In this document: positions 37,201 to 49,433 of the stretch, in pieces
Layout: each line of letters opens with the position of its first letter
Numbering within the stretch: the stretch's first letter is position 1
From: Argopecten irradians
Taxonomy: Eukaryota; Mollusca; Bivalvia; Pectinida; Pectinidae
Assembly: GCF_041381155.1 (NCBI RefSeq)
Contig: NC_091149.1
Location: 10,804,609 to 10,868,608, forward strand
Reading direction: 5' to 3'
DNA length: 64,000 bases
Translations under genes and position numbers: made by a program
Notes under the pieces: generated by a model
Seen by the model: only the letters and a program-made list of their open reading frames with translations
Databases searched by the model: none
What the model was told of the DNA's origin: nothing

Positions 37201-40200
37201 CTCTCACGGAAAACCCCGAATGTTTACTTAGCCACGAGTATGTTCGTAAGTATATGTTACTTCATTCATCCAAGTCTCCCACAAAACGCACCTCGCACAA
37301 CATACACGCAACACACCACATACATGGAAGGCCGTCCTTACATGACCATAGCTGTTAATAGGACGTTAATTAAACAAACAAACAAACAAACAAACTGCAT
37401 TCATCCATAAATAACGTACAGTTTCTGGCGCAACGTGAACAAAACAGAAAGGGAAACAATTAAAGATGACTTAATGTGTATTAACCTTATACAACCAGGA
37501 GAAACGTAAGTCCGGATAAAAAAAATACGCTGAAATTAGTTATTAAATGATCAGTAGAGTTCACGACTTATTCATGTTACAATTATGTAGTTTGATATTA
37601 CTTATATCATATTATATCATAACTATATACTAAATAAAAGTTCGCTTTCTATTTTCTCGTTTTGCATTCTTTCTTAGCAATGAATTCGAAATTGAATTTC
37701 GTTTGCATATATAAGCTTTTATTTTAAATTCAGATCTGAAAAACCTTATGGGTGACAGCTGTTCCCCCATGGACAACCGTACGTATTTGATAAGTCGAAA
37801 ATATTTTTTAATGAAAGAGGTACTTTTGCTTTCTGTATAAAATGATGATGTTTTAAATGTACAGTTAAACATGTTGAAAACGAACAGTGATATCATTGTT
37901 ATAACTTAATCATTTTCACCCCCCTGTCAAGGATAATGTGTATAACGAACCATGTTTATAACGAAGCGATGTCATTGCTCCGCAGAGGTTCGTTATAACC
38001 ATGTTTTATCGTAAATCCAGAAATTCTAAAAAATGTTATTCTTTATTCAGAAGTTGAGTCTACCTAGCTTCATTCTCAGTGTATGATATACATGTATTGC
38101 CCTGGTGTGAGGGATATATGCAGATTTGTTTCCTCGAGACGAATCATGTTTTCCGAGGGCGCAGCCCGAGGCAAACATGAATTATTAAGGGGAAACAAAT
38201 CTTCATGTCTCCCGCAATCCCCAACTTCTGTTTTTGCGAAATGAGCGAGGAATCATTTTATGATATTTTCGTTTTTGTTGTAGAGTGGTATTTCCTTTAC
38301 TTTTTGACGTCGTCGCACCATGTTCAATGTGCACGGGACGCCGCCATGCATCTCAGAGGTATGAGCCTGATTGTAATTTTGGTTTTATTTTTCTTGCCTT
38401 CCGTACAATGTCTCAGATAAAAACGTCCTTAATGTAAATCGATGTGCTTGTAATTGTTTTCTTTTCTCCTTAGCGTGTATTTCTGATTGATTCTTAAAAT
38501 TCCCAATTACAGTCAAAACTCAAGCGTAAATGGATTCGGTCTGCAATGCTCCCTCCACAATTTCTTTTTGACGAACAAATTTTAAGTTGAGTATTGGGTT
38601 GAATTTCATTTGTAGTACGTAAGTGAAATGTGCCTAATAAAATGTTACTTGCTATATGTTACAGATTACTTCAAGGCACACCAGCCTAGTCCTAACTGTA
38701 CGTGTGACTGTCCAGACACTGAACTGACACACGGCGCATACGGTAAGTGCTTTATTACACTGTCCACATACACATACATTACAAATAGAAAAATTAAAAG
38801 ATAAAAATAACCATTTAATGAATAACCACATCTCATCTACACTACACAAGGACATGTAAAACGACGTCATCATCTGTTTACACATTACGACGCTTCTGCG
38901 CAATCCCTACCAGGGTTCATTGCGGTCCTCACTCTCACCTCTGTAAACGGCTCACGAACTGAGTGTCTGTTGACCTCATGTCACATAAGATTAGGTCATG
39001 ACGTTGTTTAATAAACTGCGCCCCTTTTATAAATTACGTCACAGTGACTGTTTTTGTTAAATGCGGACGCTGTATGGAAATCATGACGATTTACTTACAG
39101 GTTAATCTAATGTATACACAAATTAATCCATAATTGTTTCATTCAACATTGAGCGATCAAATAATTTCTCTCAGAAAGAGTAGTAATGTATAGGTAAATG
39201 ATAAAAAAAGATAGTTCAAATATGTATTAAATAAAGTAGTATGCGTCCGAAGTAACGTTTTTTTAAGAATCGTCAAATTTACATGGTCGCTTACAAAGGT
39301 GAATTCTGGGGACTGCAAAGCACGCTAGAAGAGACTGGATTCTGTGATGGCGCGATGAAATGCTTCAAAACAGATGAAATGTGATCATTTATGTTGAAGA
39401 ATGGGAGAAAAATAATGGTCCTTTGGGGAATACAGTAATAGCCCAACCCTTGAATAAGAGTTTTGCTTTTTTGCTTTAACCACTTGGCAAGCCTCGTGTG
39501 CACCAACCCAAATTTCACAATCAGGTTGAAATAACATAGTCCAGTTGAAATGCTCACATAATATTATAATTGTCTTTGTTATACAAAGCAACACGTTGTT
39601 TTTAATTTTGAAATGGAGCGAAATATATCCCGTAATTATCACAACAGAGCAACGCTTTAAACCCTTGATGACTTGATGAGAGATCTTCGGCATGTACTTT
39701 AGATATGCTTGCAAAAATGCAACAAAACTTGTTTTCCTTTTTCAGCCACTATAAATCATTGCAGGGAATCAGACGATAACTACAGAGGTATACCATTTTT
39801 CATTTTCTTCTTATAAAATCCTGTATCGAAATAATTTTCTTGGTTCGGAATGTATAATTATTATACCCCCGCAGCGAAGTTAAGGAGATATACTGGAATT
39901 GGGTTGTCCGTCTGTCTGTCGACACTGTCTGTCAAGCGAACTCCTCCTAGACTACTTGACAGATTTTGATAAAATTTGATACGCAGAATCCTGACATAAA
40001 GGGGAGTTGAATTATATAGGTTTCTGCAATGTCCCCAATTAATGAAATTGTTACTTAATTTGTACAACGGACGTTTTTGTCGTCCACTCTGGCGACAGTT
40101 TTAGTTATTTAAGGTAGATGGTGAATTATCGTATGTATTAATTCTACGATATACGACCTATTTTAAAATCGAATTCACTCTAAAAACCAAAAGAAAGAGT

Positions 40201-43200
40201 TTCGAGATAGACCCTTTTTTAACAGAAATAGTAATAGCAATGTCAGACGTTGACATTTTTGATAATGTTGTCTTTGAATTTCTCTTTATCATAGTTCATA
40301 GACAATATTAGTTAAATTTAATTAGTTGAAAATGATGTCACTGCAGAGATGTCTACTCCTGGGCTTTGTCATTGTGAAAATTAATATGATTTATGTCCCG
40401 TAATTTCCTGCGTATTGCCCGTGGGCTATACGGTTTTTTACATAAAAAGATGTCTAATGCGGGTTGTCATAGGGATGCAGGCTATCTATAGAAATTATTA
40501 CGAAAATTGAAAAATGTACGAGCTATATACATTGTAACCTATTTTAAAGACACGAAATAGTAGGTGAATAGCTGAGATACGCTCCTACTATATCAAAGTA
40601 TTTGACATGAGCTAATTTTCCTGCAAGTGAACCCTGGTGCGGGTAAAACGCAGGACATTACGTTAATCATTTGTTGTCGGACACAGAACGTCAGATTTTG
40701 CATGATATCGTCCAAAGGCAGATATAATGACAATGCTATAATAATCCCTGGAATATCGAGGATTGCTGTATGTTGATATTTCAGAAAATATTGAACATGA
40801 AAGCAAAATAGTAGGCAAAACATGAAACCTACAATATGAAATCTTCTGCCCTGGAAACACTATCGTTGTGATTAACTTTTAGGTAGCATTTATTCCGTCT
40901 TTGCATATCACAGAGTTAGCTCCCTTGCGAGTTGGTATTCATTGTGACGTCATCATTCTGTGGGCGCAATTAACGCACTCTTCTCCGAAAGTATACATTA
41001 CGCACGCAAGCACATGACGTAGCAATCAATCTCTAGGCAGATAACTTTGCAATATGCAAAAATACAGAATAATACCAGGCAGTTTGTTATGGCAATATAT
41101 AGGAGGATATCTAAGGAAAGCACATACATGTAAGCTGTGGTGTGAAAACCTTTAAAAAGAAGAGGCATAGCTTTAAATTCTTCAAAATATTGTGACGTCA
41201 TCATTCTGTGGGCGCAATTAACGTTATTGATAATTCAACTCGATAAATGTAATGATGTACTATTTCTAGCTATCTACGACACGACGTTCTATACGAGTGG
41301 AATTTCGTCTCTAGGACGTTCCTGCAGACGACATGCTGATGGTATGGTATTATTGACTTCGGTATCATTATACAAAGTGTATTTGATAGGATCATACACT
41401 GACTTATCTGTATTTTAAACAATATATATATTATCGTTATGTTAGATTGTTTCCTTCAATAACTCCACATGATTAACTTTCACACAATTTTGGAAGTTTG
41501 TGTACGTCCTATCGCCGTTTTCTGTTTTTCCAATTTATTTTTTAGATTTTAAGAAGATTTCATTTCAATCTTTTATATCGTTACATTTGAAAACACTAAT
41601 TAAAAAGTTTTCATATTTCAGAATGGGAAAAGCTTGCTGCAATAGAAACGAATTTGTGTTTTATGGATCTAGTCAAACAGTTTCACGGTAATATTGCTGT
41701 TTAAAGTTTTTGTTTGTACATTCCATCTTTCTGGGTATGGAGCTATAGTCTAAAGAACAACACTCAACACTAGCAGACGACACTATTTCTAGTCGCTTCA
41801 ACAAAATCGCCTTGTGCAAGCAAAAATAAATTATTCAACTTGATATGTTGAAATGGATTTGTATGAATCGTATATGCGTCGCCTGATGTCCTATCCAACT
41901 TTTGATATTTTATTATTTTATGATTTATATTATAATTATGTTTATATTTCTTGTATTATCAATAATATATATTGTAATGAAATATGTTGAAGTGGTCATA
42001 TTTGGTTGTTTTAGCCCTTACTTCATACGATATTGGGATGATATCTAAGTTTGTCTGTACGTTTATTTTGTCCATATGTTTATTTTGCCCATACGTTTAT
42101 TTTGTGTATCATTCACGACGCGAATCTTCGATGAAGTGTTTGTTAAACTGGACCCCAAGGTAAATTTTTTGTGCGCTTTACCAATTTCAGTGTCGGTTTT
42201 GTTAGAAATATAGAATTATACCCTTCGTTTCCATCCGTCTTTAGTGGCGGTCTGAAGGAATAGGAGTAGTTTTAATCGATTTTTATATTTAAACTCATTC
42301 GACTCAAATAGTTTGTGCGCAGCATGTGTCAACTGTGACAATAGCTTTTTAGATTAGCATGCGCCTACTCCGTCTTTGCACAGCATAGCGTTATCTCCCT
42401 TGTTGGCAGGTCTGCATTGTTACGTCATTATTTTGTGGGTGTATTTCAAGGCGTTTTCTCATAAGTATGACGTTACGCTCACAAACACATGACGTCATAA
42501 TCAATACTTACCCACAAGGGCAGATAACTTTGCAAGATGCAAATACAGGATACATTATTGTAGGAAAGTGACGAATATATCTCTATAATGTTAAAATTCT
42601 CAATTTGTACTATATTATAATATTCCTTTTAACTTTTTTTCAGACAAATTCTTCGCTCATAATTATGACATGAGATGTACGTGCAGAGAAAGAAACGGTA
42701 AATATCGCATATTTTTCAATTATACATAATAATTATAACACATACCCCCAGATATCCAATAACATCTCCTTTTGATAGGTTTTCATATATCACTACACTA
42801 TCTATAAAACCAGGACTCAATTTCATGAACATTTCTTAAATTTAACGAATCCCTTACCTTAAAAGTTTCCATAGAAAAACATTATTATTTAAAGATGCTT
42901 CACCGCCGACAAAGCATAAATGATATTCATCAGTTGAACAATAATTGGTGTTTGATCATGAATATATATGTCTAATTTACACAAAAAATAATATAAAATA
43001 ATTTATTTCGCCTTTGGTGCATGCGCAATCAGTATTTCCTTCCATATAGGATATAGTGACACAGAATTTTTTCGGGATTCAATTAATTATCTTTCATATT
43101 TTTAACTTGAAGTAAAATCAGAAGCTCAAACTTTTCAATGGTGGTAATGGTGTAAAGTAAGTAACTTTTGTAACTGAAGAAATATACTAAATCTACTGCT

Positions 43201-45555
43201 CCTGTTTTTGATAATGAAAAAATACCATTTGTCAGCGGTGGAGCATCTTTAAGTTAAGGAATTCCTTAAAGTTAAGGGATGACCATGACATGTTGGATAT
43301 GACCCCTGGGAGATACAATTGTCCATAAAAGAGGGTATTTACATTTGTTTAAACTTCGGACATAATTCATTATTCATTATTCAAAATTGACAATACGATT
43401 TTGAAATGAATCTCTCAAGCCTCAATGCCTTACTCTACCAAACACGTAAAATATCTCAGAAGCACATTGGTCGTTGAGATCCACTGGCCTCGAATATTCC
43501 AGACCCATATTGTTTTAAGAATGACATTGAGATGTTTGTTTTCTTCAGAATTGCATGTTAGATCATGCAGTTTTGATTCCGTGGACGCTGGCCTGATTAA
43601 GCATGAAATTATAAGCGAAGGTTCCCAAAAGTGCAGTGATGGCCTCCACGTTCTCTCTGAATCAGTACCAATGAAAATGTGTAACGCCCCCGCTCCCTCC
43701 GCCTGGGTCAAAGGTGAACAGGTACGTATATACAATATACAGAGTTGTTTTTAATAGTGAAATATATAGAAGAGCGATATCAAATGAAATGTTGAATATT
43801 TGGTTTTGATAACTTTGTCTTCTTTCGTATTGTATATCATTCAACATAAAACTTATTTGTAAAATAAGTCGAAGCAATAGTTTATAAAGCTTTGGGTTGA
43901 CATTCTACGGTGGTATAAGACATAAAATTGACGTAAGATTTTAACAAAAGATTATCTGTCGACGTTCTGTTAAAATATTTAACGTTAAAAATATATGTAA
44001 AAGTAGATAATGCCTTTAAAACCTCAGCATTTTGTTTCGTTTTTTTTATCTATATAATCTAGTCTCGCATAAACAAGCATTCACATTGTCTAAAAAATGA
44101 AGAATGTTATCTCATAATTAAGGGAAGACGTCGTCATTTGTAATGTCCTTTTGCCTGGTAGATTTCAAGGTGGTGATTCCTTTAGAAAATCTGGAATTTC
44201 ATATATATTACATTCTATCTTTAGATATTACAGAGTTAGTTCCCTTGCGGGTATATATAGATTGTTACGTTATTATCTTATGAGCGCAATTCACGTCATT
44301 TTAACCGAACAGTATGACGTTATACTCACATGACGTCACATTCAATACCTACCCACAAGGGTAGATAAATCTGTCATATGAAAATACAGAATATATCAGA
44401 TTCAACTCGCGACTAAGAAATAAAACACTAAAATGTTTCGGTGCTACGTCCCTATAACTTTAATTAATTTTACTTATAACCCTCAGGTGATGAGCCACTG
44501 TAATAGCATACCTAAATACTCTGCCATCGCCGCATTTCCCGGACACGCATACACACACGATGGTCTGGCCGGAGTGTTCGTGAGCTGTAATGCTACCTCC
44601 CTAACAGTAAGTACCAAGATGGAGAAACAACTTCATCGGCGACAATTTGTCGTTTTATTTTAATTGCAAGAAATTGAAGACAAGGCGATGGAATTATAAT
44701 GTTTAAAATCATTGTATTAGTCATCTCTTTCTCAAAAAAACATCGCCATGAATAAAACGATGGTTTGAAACGGTACTGCAAATATCTGCATATCACATAC
44801 TGTAAACCAACTACTTCCGCGGTTATTTAATTTCGAGATTCATTCATCCATTACCATTTCAAAACAAACTTGGTGAAGATTACTATTCACGGATCTTAGA
44901 TATGAATGATAATTCCTATCAAAATAGATGATGTAGATATTTATTCGCGAAGTTTTGGATCGTAAAATTCTCAAAAATAAATCGCACGCGAATAATTTTT
45001 TTAAAGTACTACAACATTTCGCGCCAGCGTTATTCTCAATACAATCGCAGATACGTAAGTTCGTAATAAAGGATGGACAGACAACCGCTGTTATTCTTGT
45101 AACTCGGGAATTTAAGTTCTCCATTTTCTCGCGAAAATAAAGTGATTGACAGTGTATATATTGAAGTTGATGCTTCACAATTGATTTTCGTAACGTTCGA
45201 GTCTTAGCTATATTACCAAATCATTAACCCTAGATTTGCGTTGTTGATGATTTTGTTTTTCTTTCTGAAATTGTAACTGAAACTGAAGTTCTCAAAATGT
45301 TCGCCGTCTTTGATTGATCAATACATGTAATACGAATGTTTTTAAAACGGGATATAAGGATTTAAGTTAAAGAATGCTTTTCGGGTTTTTTTTTCGAGTT
45401 TAGCGATAATGATTAAAATATCTATATTTGTTTTCTCTTATTTTCAGATAGCTACTGAGGATTGTACACGTGGTATGTCGCTGTTCAACATTCCGGTTGA
45501 TGGAATGGATAGTTATATTCATCAGGCACATAACTATTACACGATCATATGGTAA
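34248..45555 (+). CDS. Gene B: secreted ShKT plus GDNF-receptor/GAS1-like repeat protein (14 exons, complete)
   Basis: Exons: 34248-34275, 35411-35455, 36414-36530, 37186-37245, 37734-37778, 38284-38358, 38665-38742, 39746-39787, 41270-41341, 41622-41687, 42644-42697, 43549-43721, 44487-44606, 45448-45555. They total 1083 bp, 360 codons plus stop. The first eleven junctions are phase 1, the last two phase 0; all introns are GT-AG. Layout: signal peptide 1-24, ShKT domain 26-59 (six Cys), repeat 1 about 76-149, repeat 2 about 155-234, C-terminal region 229-360. Sequons occur at Asn67, Asn134 and in CNATS. ShKT domains occur in secreted enzymes, matrix proteins and some venom peptides; nothing here points to toxicity. 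The repeats keep W..C..A..L and CTC signatures like GFR-alpha/GAS1 modules, by inference. Neighbours A and C are paralogues. No transmembrane segment or obvious GPI signal is seen. Confidence 0.85.
34276..35410. other. Gene B intron 1
   Basis: No exon is seen. The region 34560-35020 includes several TGACGTCA/ATGACGTCA words and may be an old element; a minus-strand ORF there shows no motif. Confidence 0.6.
35411..35455 (+). CDS. Gene B exon 2: rest of signal peptide
   Basis: Encodes CLIPLTLCLRSIHA, completing a hydrophobic core with a likely cleavage after IHA, between gttgaag and gtaagt. The surrounding DNA aligns with C at 53236 and with gene A's exon 1. Confidence 0.8.
36414..36530 (+). 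CDS. Gene B exon 3: ShKT domain
   Basis: A complete ShKT domain in one 117-bp exon: CVDSDSHC, TWARNRYC, QRCHLSCGIC, then a serine linker. Six cysteines sit at the usual spacing, with the conserved W-A pair. Acceptor gcttcag, donor gtatgt. The ORF running on past the donor is intron read-through. Confidence 0.9.
36660..36770. mobile_element. CRE-bearing MITE, eroded copy
   Basis: 'cattgtgacgtc', 'agtatgacgtt' and 'gcaagggcagataa' occur in family order, but the ends are lost. Confidence 0.4.
37186..37245 (+). CDS. Gene B exon 4: Ser/Thr linker and first Cys of repeat 1
   Basis: Encodes SPNVTLTENPECLLSHEYV with an NVT sequon. Acceptor aatag, donor gtaagt, phase 1. Confidence 0.8.
37262..37396 (+). 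mobile_element. SINE-like element, 3' tail fragment
   Basis: 'acgcacctcgcacaacatac', 'ggccgtccttacatgacc' and CAAA units match the 3' end of the element at 59610-60018. Confidence 0.75.
37734..37778 (+). CDS. Gene B exon 5: second Cys of repeat 1
   Basis: Encodes LKNLMGDSCSPMDN between aattcag and gtacgt, phase 1. Confidence 0.85.
38098..38215. mobile_element. Fold-back element
   Basis: 'gcagatttgtttcc' and 'ggaaacaaatcttc' are inverted partners around a centre with 'cgagggcgcagcccgagg'. The layout resembles 58196-58345. Confidence 0.55.
38284..38358 (+). CDS. Gene B exon 6: W..CARDAA core of repeat 1
   Basis: Encodes WYFLYFLTSSHHVQCARDAA then MHLR, from ttgtag to gtatga, phase 1. The fused ORF seen here is partly intron. 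Confidence 0.9.
38665..38742 (+). CDS. Gene B exon 7: CTCDC end of repeat 1
   Basis: Encodes YFKAHQPSPNCTCDCPDTEL then THGAY, from ttacag to gtaagt, phase 1. Asn-Cys-Thr is a possible sequon. Confidence 0.9.
39746..39787 (+). CDS. Gene B exon 8: first Cys of repeat 2
   Basis: Encodes TINHCRESDDNYR between tttttcag and gtatac, phase 1. It is one codon shorter than in A and C. Confidence 0.85.
39869..39985. mobile_element. Fragment of a dispersed element with ccgtctgtctgtc
   Basis: 'ccccgcagcgaagttaagg' followed by pyrimidine repeats and 'gcgaactcctcctagac' resembles a repeat class I associate with bivalve genomes. Only this fragment is present. Confidence 0.4.
40892..41070. mobile_element. 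CRE-bearing MITE, copy 2
   Basis: Ends 'attccgtctttgcatat' and 'atatgcaaaaatacagaat'; 'gagttagctcccttgcg' lies inside the left arm and TGACGTCA follows. A fragment, 'gtgacgtcatcattctgtgg', is repeated at 41190-41222. Confidence 0.8.
41270..41341 (+). CDS. Gene B exon 9: second Cys of repeat 2
   Basis: Encodes IYDTTFYTSGISSLGRSC then RRHAD, from ttctag to gtatgg, phase 1. Gene C keeps it (IYDTTFYMGT..C.RHAE); gene A has no counterpart. Confidence 0.9.
41622..41687 (+). CDS. Gene B exon 10: W..CFMDL core of repeat 2
   Basis: Encodes WEKLAAIETNLCFMDLVKQF then H, from atttcag to gtaata, phase 1. Confidence 0.9.
42369..42549. mobile_element. CRE-bearing MITE, copy 3
   Basis: Starts 'tccgtctttgcaca' and ends 'gatgcaaatacagga'; the right arm has 'catgacgtcataatc' and 'ccacaagggcagataac'. 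Confidence 0.8.
42644..42697 (+). CDS. Gene B exon 11: CTC end of repeat 2
   Basis: Encodes KFFAHNYDMRCTCRERN between tttcag and gtaaat, phase 1. Confidence 0.9.
43549..43721 (+). CDS. Gene B exon 12: C-terminal region
   Basis: Encodes LHVRSCSFDSVDAGLIKHEI and on to MCNAPAPSAWVKGEQ: 173 bp from cttcag to gtacgt. It is the longest exon and changes phase from 1 to 0. Its three cysteines may close the last repeat. The family of this part is not recognised. Confidence 0.85.
44213..44392. mobile_element. CRE-bearing MITE, copy 4
   Basis: The left end is eroded ('ctatctttagatattacag'); the right arm has 'catgacgtcacattcaatac' and 'acccacaagggtagata'. It lies in intron 12 of gene B. Confidence 0.75.
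44487..44606 (+). CDS. Gene B exon 13: C-terminal region
   Basis: Encodes VMSHCNSIPKYSAIAAFPGH through GVFVSCNATSLT, from cctcag to gtaagt, phase 0 at both ends, with an NAT sequon. Confidence 0.8.
44795..45135. mobile_element. TTCGCG-type dispersed element
   Basis: Shares its order of motifs ('ctgtaaaccaact', 'attcgcga', 'aaatcgcacgcgaat') with 17990-18180 and is without satellite expansion here. ORFs over it are spurious. Confidence 0.6.
45448..45555 (+). CDS. Gene B exon 14: C-terminus and stop
   Basis: Encodes IATEDCTRGMSLFNIPVDGM and ends in YYTIIW-TAA. Acceptor attttcag, phase 0. The end is neither hydrophobic enough for a membrane anchor nor typical of a GPI signal. Confidence 0.8.
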   Translation: MATEDCTRGMSLFNIPVDGMDSYIHQAHNYYTIIW

Positions 45556-45599
45556 ACCTGTCACCGCCTCCGCATTATGTATGAAAATATAACACTCTT

Positions 45600-45605
45600 A
45601 ATAAA
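45600..45605 (+). terminator. Poly(A) signal of gene B
   Basis: AATAAA 45 bp after the stop codon, giving a very short 3' UTR. Confidence 0.65.
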
Positions 45606-46146
45606 CTAAATCGGCAAAGTGAATTGTGATAAGTGTTTTATTTCAATAGCTCTATTGTTTTGAAACGTCATACCAAATTGACTGCTTCTTGCGTGTACTA
45701 CCTACTCGAAGATAACGATTGAAGGGTTATAAACGTGGTTAAAGTTATGGACGATTTAAATATATGATATATTCAAGGTTGCCAGTTACTGACGGCCGGT
45801 TGGTGATTTTTTTTCTCTGCCACCTAAACCTGATACGATCTTACAAGGTCATGGTCTTTAGTGGGACGGTAAAACAAACAAAGAAGCGTTTAGACATGAA
45901 CCTGTTCTTTGTGTTAGACCTGTTACCACAAAGGTAAATAAAAGATACAAATAATACTTTGAAAACAGTTTTTTAAAAAGCCCCCCCCAAAAAAAAAAAA
46001 AAAAAAAAAAAACATGGAAAAATATGTCACATACATTGACGTTGCGTATTGATTCGGAAAAAATAATCCCTTGAAAAACCACTATAATGTTACATTTAAA
46101 CATACTTCATTTTATCAAATAGAGTATAAAATTAAGTAAAAGTATT

Positions 46147-46290
46147 GATGTCACTATTTTTTATTAATTTTATCGGGTTATGAAAAAAAAAAAAATGGTT
46201 GCAAACTTTACGCGGATTCACACAGTTTGCAAACAATTTTTTTTCATACCCCGATAAAATTAAAAAAATAGTGACATCAACGCTTAATAC
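46147..46290. mobile_element. Fold-back MITE
   Basis: Arms of about 60 bp: 'gatgtcactattttttatta' at left and its inverted partner at right, meeting around 'cgcggattcacacag'. A second copy is near 12608-12762. Confidence 0.8.
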
Positions 46291-46932
46291 ACAACGAAAT
46301 ATGTAGACATGAGCGCCACGTAAAAGGATTTTACATTCGAAATCAATATTTGAAATAACGTTTTATTGTACTTAAAGTTATATGTGCCGTAACTGGACGA
46401 ACATTTTGGCATGTTAATTTTTCTTCATAAATTAAATGAAAACTATAAGCTTTGATAAATTAAGCCGTGAAAATCAGTCAAATAGCCTCTGATGCCTTAA
46501 TAAACGTTAGTTACAACACAGAGATTATGTATTGTAAAATGGTTGTTTCGTATGCCTTATGTATGTTTAGATGGAAACATCCTACAGAAATCACTTTACA
46601 ATTACTAATAACATTGTAAAAATGCGACATGAAATTGTAAAACACATGGCTACATAGTCTGGCCGTAGGTACTCATTTCGCTTCACTATAGATGTATATA
46701 TAATGATTTTTGTACTGCTAAAAATAATTTTCTGCTCTTATTTGTATTCTTTAAATTAAAACCAATGCATTGAAAATAATGTTATTTTCAAAATGGTAGT
46801 AACTTTTGTTAATGAATAACATATCAAAAGCTTATCTAGATTCGTGAGTATGAAAAATACGCCACATATAACTTTAAAAGTATCTATTAATATAACACAA
46901 TACACACGTTAGAATTGTGATTTACAATTATA

Positions 46933-47095
46933 GAATCGTAAAAGGCGACTATTTGTTTTACTTTGCTCTCTTTCCTAACTGACTTTCTTCTTTCCTTACG
47001 TCTCCCTTGATGCCGTCTCAATTTTGGCCTTCAGTTGAGCATTGACCCCCCTGTGAGGAAGGCACTGGGTTCTGTCCCCTGGCAAATAAAAGTCG
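46933..47095 (+). mobile_element. SINE-like element, 5' fragment
   Basis: 'atcgtaaaaggcgacta', 'ctaactgactttc' and 'ctgtgaggaaggc...ctgtcccctgg' match 6983-7216. It stops where the tail would follow. Confidence 0.75.
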
Positions 47096-49433
47096 TTGTT
47101 TCTGCAACTAGTAGAGCGGTTTACGGTCTGAAATATCGAAATCCAGCACTTTTTGATAAAAACATGGAAATTAGGAATCACTATTTATTTGGAAATGTTT
47201 TAAGGCCGGGAGCCATTCCAAAAATGGTCGCCTTACGTTATTTTCCGCATAAATTACCAGAAGTTATTCGTAAAAATACGTCGTTTTTTTTTTTTTTTTT
47301 TTTTTTTTTGGTTTTTTTTTTTTTTTTTTTTTTTTTTCAATAAGATGTATCTAAATCCCCTTTATATTTGATACTTATTGAATCTAGAGCAACGAAACAA
47401 TATTTCTAGCTGTTAATAACTTTATCAAATTAAGTAAATGATTTTGATGATGTGTACATGTATATGTGGGGTATTTACATATGTATATGATATAACATAT
47501 AGTATTTCGTGAGTGTTGCTAAACTGGCTATTTATTTATAACACTTTTATAATAAACTTTATTGTAATAGAACTCATTAATCTATTCGCGTATATTGTAA
47601 TCACCTCATTTATGTATCATTTATATTACATTCACCACATGTTTGTATATACACGTATTTATCTGTATTTACTAATACCTTTCCTCTGTTGAAGTTTCCG
47701 CTCTGTAATATCTTGTAAAAGGTGTTCCAGTGCCGAAGTTTTATTTTGCCTTAATGTTTCTGGGAAAGGAAATGATTATTTTAGCTTGTTTTCTAATTAT
47801 CAAATACTCTATGTTTGCGTGTAAGGTTGTTCTTTCGACATCAGACAAAAAAAATTGGGGTTTCGTATGCCTATGTTTTACCCTTTAAAACATGTGTTAA
47901 TTTTCGATATTTTACAGTAAAAAAATATAAGTGTTACAATAAACCTAAAATGTTAAAATAAATACTAAATTATTTAATCACAGCGAACGTAGCAAAGAAT
48001 AGCTCAATACAGCTTAAAATGCTGTCGCAGTGATGATCAACGTAAAAAGATTGGTAATTTTTTTTCACAGTTTCAAAATGGCTGCCAAATGTGTAATTTC
48101 TCTAAATCCCCGTACAAAATTGTACAATGAATGAAAATACTTTTTTAACAAAATTTACAAATGACAACTTGCTACAGATATTGATAAATTTAAATTGAAA
48201 ATCTCAAAGCTACTTTGATCTAGTTCTATACAATACTTCAAACTGAAACCTCAGAGGTTTATACTTACTTTTCTTTGAGAATATTATCATAATTCCATAT
48301 ATTTTGCATTAGCATTTAAAGATTTAATGATATAATCTAACATCACTGTTAGATCAAGAAATATTTGACCTGAAATTGACCAAAATTGCTCTTTAAGTTG
48401 TACCTGAAATTCAGGTCAATAAAATATCAGGTCAATAGATATCAACATGGAATTGACAAGAATTTCAGATCAAGAATTTTTGACCTGAAATTTACCTGAA
48501 ATTATTTTTTATCAGTTTTCGGTGAATTTCAGCCTTGACCTGACATTCAGATTAGATAATATTGGCTGTGTGCCGGAAGTAGATGTATTCTGGTAAATAT
48601 AAGTCTGTTTATTAGGTCCCCTTATAAATATGTATATTTATAATCCAAACTCATAGATAAAACTTAGTCACCAATAACTCTGTGTTATTAACTCACTTCA
48701 GTTAGTTTTGTATACGAAAATGGCGGTCATCATAAAGATGTTCCACTGCTGATAAGCGGTGTTTTTTTTCTATTTCAAAAACAGGAGCAGACGAATTAAT
48801 GTTTTTCTTAAGTTGTATAAGTTACCTATTTTTCATCAATACTACCCTTAAAAATTTTGAGCTTCTAATTTTACTTCAAGATGAAAATATTAAAAATGAT
48901 AAGCTGCGTCACTAAAAAGAAAATGTGGCACTGTGTCCTATATGGAATTTGCATATGCACCAAAAGCATTTTTTTTTTGTTTTGTTAATAAGACAGATAT
49001 ATATACACGATTAATCACAAAGAATTGTTCAAATAAGTATCGTTTACGCTCTGTCGGCGTTGGAGCATGTTCCAAAATACTGGAAGAATGTTTAACTCGT
49101 ATTAATGTTTTCTCTTGACTACCTACATGTCAAGTTTAATACTTTTTATAAAAAAAAGTGCAGTATTCTATTTCATGACTTCTCCTAGTAATTGCTACGA
49201 AACGTCAGCTTGCTTTGCCTACGGAAAAGACCACTACCTTGAATGATACTGGAGTAGATTTTTTTTTCGTTGCTTTCGAGGTCTTCGTCAACATGGATCT
49301 GCTATTCAGAAGGAAATACAGATCTATGTCAACGCACTTCACCTATGCAATATTGCGGTCTTTGCCGTAATAGGAGACAACGACTTAGAAACAACAGAGG
49401 ATACATTCATATGTTTATTAGATTGATAAGGTT

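Larger units (their letters stand above)
45606..49433. other. Spacer between genes B and C
   Basis: No exon is confirmed. It holds an A run (45985-46012), a fold-back MITE, a SINE-like fragment, a T-rich run (47284-47338), and near 48360-48545 several copies of 'gacctgaaatt' and its complement. Confidence 0.55.

Noticed and set aside
43430..43735. Minus-strand 101-residue ORF
   Set aside because: It is antisense to exon 12 of gene B, which has splice sites and joins in frame.
49281..49427. Possible exon just upstream of gene C (frames with CYSEGNTDLC and YCGLC, or an open phase-1 frame ending in TGA)
   Set aside because: Cysteines loosely recall ShKT, but spacing is wrong, the donor is unclear and it lies before the predicted TATA box. 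It could be a relic.
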